A program made the translations under genes and the position numbers. From Isoetes taiwanensis (Eukaryota; Streptophyta; Lycopodiopsida; Isoetales; Isoetaceae): a stretch of DNA of 64,000 nt. The notes beneath the pieces are model-generated. The model had not been told where the DNA came from and searched no databases. It saw only the letters and a program-made list of their open reading frames with translations. The stretch lies in the NCBI GenBank assembly GCA_021234155.1, contig JAJEKV010000167.1, positions 1-64,000 of the forward strand. The letters are read 5' to 3'. Shown piece after piece: positions 58,796 to 64,000 of the stretch. Position 1 is the stretch's first letter, and the number at the start of each line of letters is the position of its first letter.

Positions 58796-59340
58796 ACCAC
58801 AATCACACACCACACAATACAAGGTACTCTCTACACACCACCACATACCACACACCACACAACATATACGCCTGCACAAGACACACCACAAACACGCCGG
58901 TGGTAGCAAGGAGTGGTGGGACATTGTGCTTGGGGTGAAGTGGTGTGTGGTGGTGGTGGTGTGTGTGGTGGTGGTGGGGTGGGTGGTGGGGTTTGGTGGT
59001 GGTGGTGGTGGTGGGGTGTGTTGTGGTGGTGGAGTGTGGTGTGGGACATGGTGGAGTGTGGTGATGGGGGGTGGCCGGTGGTGGTGGTGTGGTGTGGTGG
59101 TGGTGGAGTGTGGTGGTGGGGTGGGGTGTGGTGGTGGTGGATTGTGGTGTGGGACATGGTGGAGTCTGGTGGTGTGGTGTGGTGGTGGTGGAGTGTGGTG
59201 GTGTATGCGTGGTGGAGTGTGGTGGTGGTGGTGGAGTATGGTGGTGGTGGAGTGGTGGTGGAGGGTGGGAGTGTGGGTGGGGAGATGGTAGAGTGTAGTG
59301 GTGGAATTGGTGGGGTGTGGTGTGGGACATGGTGGATGCC
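58796..59340. repeat. CA-rich then GTG-rich simple repeat with strand switch
   Basis: At 58796-58890 the plus strand is CA/CCACA-rich. After a 20-bp unique bridge it flips to TGGTGG/GTGTGGTGG repeats up to about 59340. GTGGGACATGGTGGA recurs four times. Open frames on both strands are low-complexity artefacts. It lies between the N-terminal exons and the coiled-coil part of gene B. Confidence 0.9.
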
Positions 59341-59559
59341 AACAACTCACCACTCACCCAGACCACACATACCTCATCTATCATTCGCATCCATTGCACG
59401 AAATGCCCCATGAGATGGCATCATAGAGATACAACATGACAATACATACCAACATGATGCAAAATGGTAGTAGACATACACGATTCTTGAAGTGGATTTG
59501 ATGTTACCTTTTACGTGAAGATAGAAACAATCTAGGTCAAGCTTGAGATTTTTTTTACG

Positions 59560-60161
59560 TTATAACACCACTAATAATTGAACATACACAAGAATGGCAT
59601 GTTTTGGTCTCAGAACATTGCTCTGCTTTTCTGTTTTGATTGTGAGTTCAGATTGAATGTTTGGTCTAGAGGAACCTGATTTGGTTTTTTTCCTATCATC
59701 TTCATCGTCCCTGTCACTTTTACTATTTTTCTCCTGGTCAGCTTGGATTTGCCTATGCTTTCTCTTGGGTCTAGAAGAACTGGCCTCTGCTTTCTCATCG
59801 GGAGTTTTATAATAATCCGAGAAGCTCTTCCAATTAACAGCCTCCCCCTTTATATGTAGATAATAAGCCACTGCCCAGGTTCCAGGAGCCATTCCACCCC
59901 ATGTATGTGGCTTCCCTGTAATTCTTTTGTAAATTTTCATGAACTCTTTGTATTGTTCATTGCTCAGATTCTTCAACCTGTACAAGAAAATATATGCCTT
60001 AATTTTTCAGTTTGAACAAAAACATTTGGGGGAAAATACCTGTAGCCAGATTTATTTGGAACTCTGCCACCCCAAAGCTTCTTTAGATCTTCATGGGGCA
60101 CAATCTCTTGTTTGAGGAGAGATTTCGTCGTGTAACTAGTGGCATTCAATTCTGAGTCCAT
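59560..60161 (-). pseudogene. N-terminal exons of FCP1-like gene B
   Basis: Exon 1 starts with the ATG at 60161 (MDSELNATSYTTKSLLKQEI) and ends at 60040 before GTATTTTCC. Exon 2 starts at 59977 after TTTCTTGTACAG and continues in phase: RLKNLSNEQYKEFMKIYKRI, then GKPHTWGGMAPGTWAVAYYL, then a basic Ser/Lys/Arg-rich tail with likely nuclear localisation signals (RPKRKHRQ, DRKKTK), open to 59560. The intron is 62 bp. The first 110 residues look like a compact domain (KLWGGRVPNKSGYR, WKSFSDYY) that I do not recognise. The phrase DSELNA recurs at the linker exon near 57775. Placement in the same gene as the phosphatase part is inferred from strand, order and spacing. These two exons show no lesion, so they could still be transcribed. 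Confidence 0.5.
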
Positions 60162-60164
60162 TAG

Positions 60165-62075
60165 GGTTCAATCGGCAAGAAGCGGCAAAAAAAAACAGAA
60201 GAAGAGGTGTGATTATTTCTTAATTCAAATTGAGGGACAATGACGTGGCATAAAATTCAAATTAACCGACGCTCATTAATTCGCACTCCCGCAATCTCCG
60301 CTTCGGTATGCACCACCCGATTCTACCACAAAGGTGGTGCCAAAATGTGGCGTCAAAATACGCGTTTTTGATACACCACATCGTGCTTTTATCCCAACCC
60401 ATACAAATTTCAAAGGTGCAGAATTCATACACACCACCATTGCCGTTATGTGAACCGAAATTCCTGTGGACAATAGCCATATTCATATATTCATATTCGA
60501 CTGTCACATCTACATTGCTGTTTCACCATAACAGTCAATCCAAAATCTCGAACTGCTTGAATGAATAAATCAATCCTACACAATCTCGAAATCAATCTCT
60601 CGAAATCAATCTCGCAACTGGATCTACCTGTACAACAGAGATGGCTGTTTACACCAGGGCTGGAGGATTCGAACCTCCAGGCCATGTCGGCCTCACCAGA
60701 ACCTACATCTTACCTATCCTGCATAAATGGATAAATCCTACAAGCAAGCAGCAGCAAACTAAGGCATTCAGATGCATAAATGCAAGCAGCAGCATACAAG
60801 CAAGCCGACATGCCACAGCCATGATTAGTGCTGCTCATGATTAATGCAAGCCGACAAATTACTGCTGCTCATGATTCAGCCATAGCCGATGGCCTCGTCC
60901 GCCATAGCATCTGTGGCCTGTGAACGACATACCACATACGAAGCTAAAGCCACATACGAAATTTTACCTATCAGATTATTTGGTGGTACAAATTCTTCCT
61001 TCACAACTACAAACCCTTGACCAAATCTGTGTGTGGAGAGAGCGAGCCAGAAGGCAGGCATAGCCATGCCGAATTTGGCAGAAGCTTCGGATGCCTGCCC
61101 AGACTCAGGAAACCGGGGCTCCAAATAGAAACCCCGATCTGCTCTGGAGATGCCCCAGCTAAAACCGGCCGCATGAACGCGTCACCCAGCTTCGTGGCCC
61201 TCCTTCGATTCAATGACACCGTCCGCTTCCAAACTTTGCCCACTGCCATGTCCACACAACAGAGCTTCCAAAAACAGACCCCACATTTCCTTCCTCGAAC
61301 CATTGAACTGACTTAAAAAGAAAATAACACAAACACACCACTCAAATAGAAACTTGCCCCTCAAAACAAATAGGCAGCTCCAACATGCACAAACATACCA
61401 TTCTCAATACAATACAATACAATACCAGAATCATAGTTCCCACCATTGCGAGAATACCCTCCCCAAATACTAAACGAATTGGGCAAACGTAATTGCAACT
61501 ATTATACTATGTCCATGGACATCCATGACCTTTCTCAACTTGTTGACTTGCTATGCTTAGCTTGTGACAAAAAAGCCCAGGCATATTGAGTAGCTTTAAT
61601 GGTACACAACTTAAATGTGGTCTTACAATGGGGCATCAAGAGTTCCCACCTTGAACAACACAAATAACCATTATGGTATTACAATGGGGCAGTAAGAACA
61701 CCCACCTTAAACAATACAAATTATTACAACTACAATGGTCTTGTATTTCAGTATAAGCATGTTTTCCATCTTTTTACTTCATCTTCTAGAAAGAGTTTGT
61801 TGTCATAAATCTTGCTCCAAGCTCTTGCATACAATTCCTACATACTATAACAGCAAAAAGTTTATTTAAGAAAGCATGGCCTAAATATATAATGTTCTTG
61901 ATGGTGCAAGCCATATTGGAAAATGTTATTATCAATATGACATGACAGCAATGATGCTGGCTATATGCCGATAAACTGTCAATGCATCGTAGAACTAAAA
62001 AAGAGTGATTTACACTCTGTGCGCATGCTAGAAACCATATTGTACATAGACTTTGATTGCATGCAATTTCAAGAA
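60165..62075. other. Upstream of FCP1-like gene B; no gene recognised
   Basis: Contains a 5' flank without a clear TATA box, a T-arm-like palindrome at 60660-60680 (see rejected items) and overlapping unrecognised frames at 60876-61316. An (ACAAT)n run lies at 61403-61424. A phrase with TTACAATGGGGCA is duplicated at 61624 and 61679. Confidence 0.4.
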
Positions 62076-62078
62076 AGA

Positions 62079-62106
62079 CTAGTTATGGTGTCCGGCGTTG
62101 CCGGGC
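62079..62106 (-). mobile_element. Helitron 3' terminus (minus-strand element)
   Basis: On the minus strand GCCCGGC-AAC-GCCGGAC is followed by ACCATAA and CTAG, then T. It is the same family as the end at 12.9 kb, with one stem mismatch. The bases inside the element (AACATTTGAAAGG on plus) also match. The element would extend to higher coordinates; no 5' end was found. Confidence 0.65.
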
Positions 62107-62109
62107 TTA

Positions 62110-62985
62110 ACTAACATTTGAAAGGGTGTTTTTGACATGATGCCGAAAATAGAGGAAGGTGTGAATGTGAGTGTGGGTATGAGGAGCATTATTGCATGTT
62201 TTGAGTTGATTTGTTGTGCAATAGAAATGCCAAAGGAGACGCCTTCAGCTTCATGGTGAAATGCATCATAATCTGAAATAGATAGAAATGTGAAGATGCC
62301 ACTTCTGGCATACTCCATCCCTTGATTGAGGCATTGACTACATTCACAAATTGATCATTATAACAATAAAGAATAATGTTCTATTTATTTTGATTCGGAA
62401 ATATCAGTGGTGAGTCTATTAGTTACTTTACCTATTTTCACTTCCTTTCTACATTAATGATGAAGCTCTCAATGTACATACAGTCATAAGTGTCATAAGT
62501 ATCTTGTTCATTCGAAATGAGCTTTGTGTAGCACAAATATAATTACATGTCACCAATATGCTTTTGATTGACATACACCAAGATGTAATATAACGACTCA
62601 GTGTTTAGTAAAAAAAGGAAATCTATAGAGTCCAAAAATTTTCTCTTCTATTTTATAGGCAAGAAGGTGGTTATATATAACTTTTGATCATTGTCAATAC
62701 TAAGTGTTTCTTTGACATCAACACACACACACATTGGCTTTGAGTCTTTTTAAGAAACCAAAAAATATTGAAATCTTAATTTGCAAAGCTTAAAGTGACG
62801 ATGCATAGCATTGGCAGGCATAGGTACAAATATTACCTAGAGGCGAAGAAAGCAATGGGGGAAGGATTGTGATATGCTCATGATTCTAAATACAATACTG
62901 AAACAACAATTAAATACTTTTAGGATATTGATAAGTCACATATTCCGACAAAAGTCTCGATTTTATATGTTAAAAAATTGGAAGC
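62110..62985. other. Probable Helitron body, nothing coding
   Basis: AT-rich. Contains a (CA)n run at about 62720-62733. No Rep/helicase coding sequence is seen. Confidence 0.35.
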
Positions 62986-62989
62986 ATTC

Positions 62990-63660
62990 TTGTATGAGGT
63001 TGTCAAATAATTCATGACATGATTGTATGAGGTTGTCGAATACTTCACAACATGATCCAAAAGGTTGCGAATCACTATTATATTGGCCATGCGAGGTTGT
63101 CAAATAATTCATGACATGATCATATGAGGTTGTCGAATACTTCACAACATGATCCAAAGGTTGCAAATCACTATAAAACTATCTTATTATGTTGGCCATA
63201 CATCCATGCAAGCTACTGGAGGCAATTCAGGCAACTAATATAATGTTTATAGGTGAGTTTTGTACTTAAAATTTGACGATTTATTGAAGGACGTCTTTAA
63301 AAGCTTAAACATTCGTTACGGCAGCGGGCTTATCTAAACAATCTTCATTGGGTTCATCTCATCAAACTATCTTATTATATTGGCCATGCGAGGTTGTCAA
63401 ATAATTTATGATACATGTATCATATGATGTTGTCGAATACTTCACAACATGATCCAAAAAACTATCTTATTATATTGGCCATACATCCATGCAAGCTCTT
63501 TGGAGGCAATTCGGGCAACTAATGTAATGTTTATAGGTGAATTTTGTACCTAAAATTTGACGATTTATTGAAGGATGTCTTTAAAAGCTTAAACATTAAG
63601 CTCTGGCGGTTTATCTAAACAATCTTCATTGGGTGCATCTCATCAAAGGCGGGCTGGCTT
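62990..63660 (+). repeat. Nested tandem duplications (about 80-115 bp and about 280 bp)
   Basis: The short unit GAGGTTGTCAAATAATTCAT with GTCGAATACTTCACAACATG occurs three times (about 62996, 63091 and 63389). A longer unit from CTATCTTATTAT to CATTGGGTTCATCTCATCAA occurs twice (about 63179-63365 and 63462-63648). The order implies successive unequal duplications. Confidence 0.8.
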
Positions 63661-63664
63661 AGTG

Positions 63665-64000
63665 TAGGTAATTCATTATAGAATCTACATTTTTTGAAAG
63701 CAAAAATAATATGAAATAATGAATACATGACCATGAACACACCTTGCGGCATGCCAATAAATGAAATAGTAGTTGCAAAGCTAGCTAAGGGCCTCTAGAT
63801 TCTTTGATAATATCACGGATATCCATTTGCCACCCAATTACGCTTTTAATATAGTAAAAAAGCGAAAACGAAGAGTTGCAAAACCCGTCATCTGCGCAGT
63901 GTTACTACATTCCTTTCTGTTTGTCTCAAGGTCATCGCAAGGTGCGTGCCTTCAACTTCTTATATTTAGTGTTGGTACTGTAAAAGGGAAACCACCAGCC
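63665..64000. other. Nothing recognised
   Basis: AT-rich end of the window without repeats, exons or RNA genes that I can support. Confidence 0.45.

Noticed and set aside
58766-59413. Long His/Thr/Pro or Gly/Val/Trp-rich frames on both strands
   Set aside because: Products of the CA/GTG simple repeat.
60656-60684. tRNA-like T-arm (GGAGG-TTCGAAT-CCTCC on the minus strand)
   Set aside because: The arm and loop are perfect, but no matching acceptor strand, D-arm or anticodon arm is found within 90 bases; at most a tRNA or SINE scrap.

Overview
The window reads as nuclear DNA from a land plant. It holds two intronless dirigent-family genes, remnants of an HD-Zip class II transcription factor and of an IBR3-type acyl-CoA dehydrogenase, GT-AG introns of about 70-200 bp, and plant-type mobile elements (TRIM, CACTA, Helitron, Harbinger-like MITEs). 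AT content is high and coding density very low. The species cannot be named from the sequence; a non-seed plant is possible, but that is only an impression.

Only one gene looks intact, the dirigent-like gene at 36.2-36.7 kb (minus strand). A sister copy at 30.4-30.9 kb is intact in its mature domain but carries a TAG codon in its secretion leader. Every other recognisable host gene is broken: two FCP1/NIF-type phosphatase-like genes (0.6-3.0 kb plus; 49.9-60.2 kb minus), an IBR3-like gene (24.4-26.2 kb), HD-Zip II (42.8-43.5 kb), a thioredoxin (20.5-20.8 kb), a histone H2A scrap (9.1-9.2 kb), a Ulp1-type protease (49.0-49.6 kb) and a multi-segment transposon-like gene (5.1-7.9 kb).

Most of the rest is repeats. 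Left part: TRIM elements at 11.3-11.8 and 28.1-28.5 kb, Helitron 3' ends at 12.9, 22.0, 38.5 (degenerate) and 62.1 kb, and a long-arm inverted repeat at 19.5-19.9 kb. Centre: a nested Harbinger-like MITE pair just upstream of the first dirigent copy, then a polypurine tract. Right part: CACTA-type ends at 41.5 and 47.9 kb, a 19-bp satellite with higher-order structure at 44.0-45.4 kb, and a 1.5-kb imperfect palindrome centred at 46.33 kb.

The most interesting structure is at 50.095-57.002 kb. Two head-to-tail copies of an A-rich, apparently noncoding element interrupt an exon of the minus-strand FCP1-like gene. Removing the insert rejoins the exon in frame at a TT dinucleotide. The element has a perfect 12-bp hairpin near one end, asymmetric inverted repeats, an internal hairpin minisatellite and a tandem junction. 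These are the features expected of a non-autonomous Helentron/Helitron2-type rolling-circle element; that classification is inferred from structure alone.
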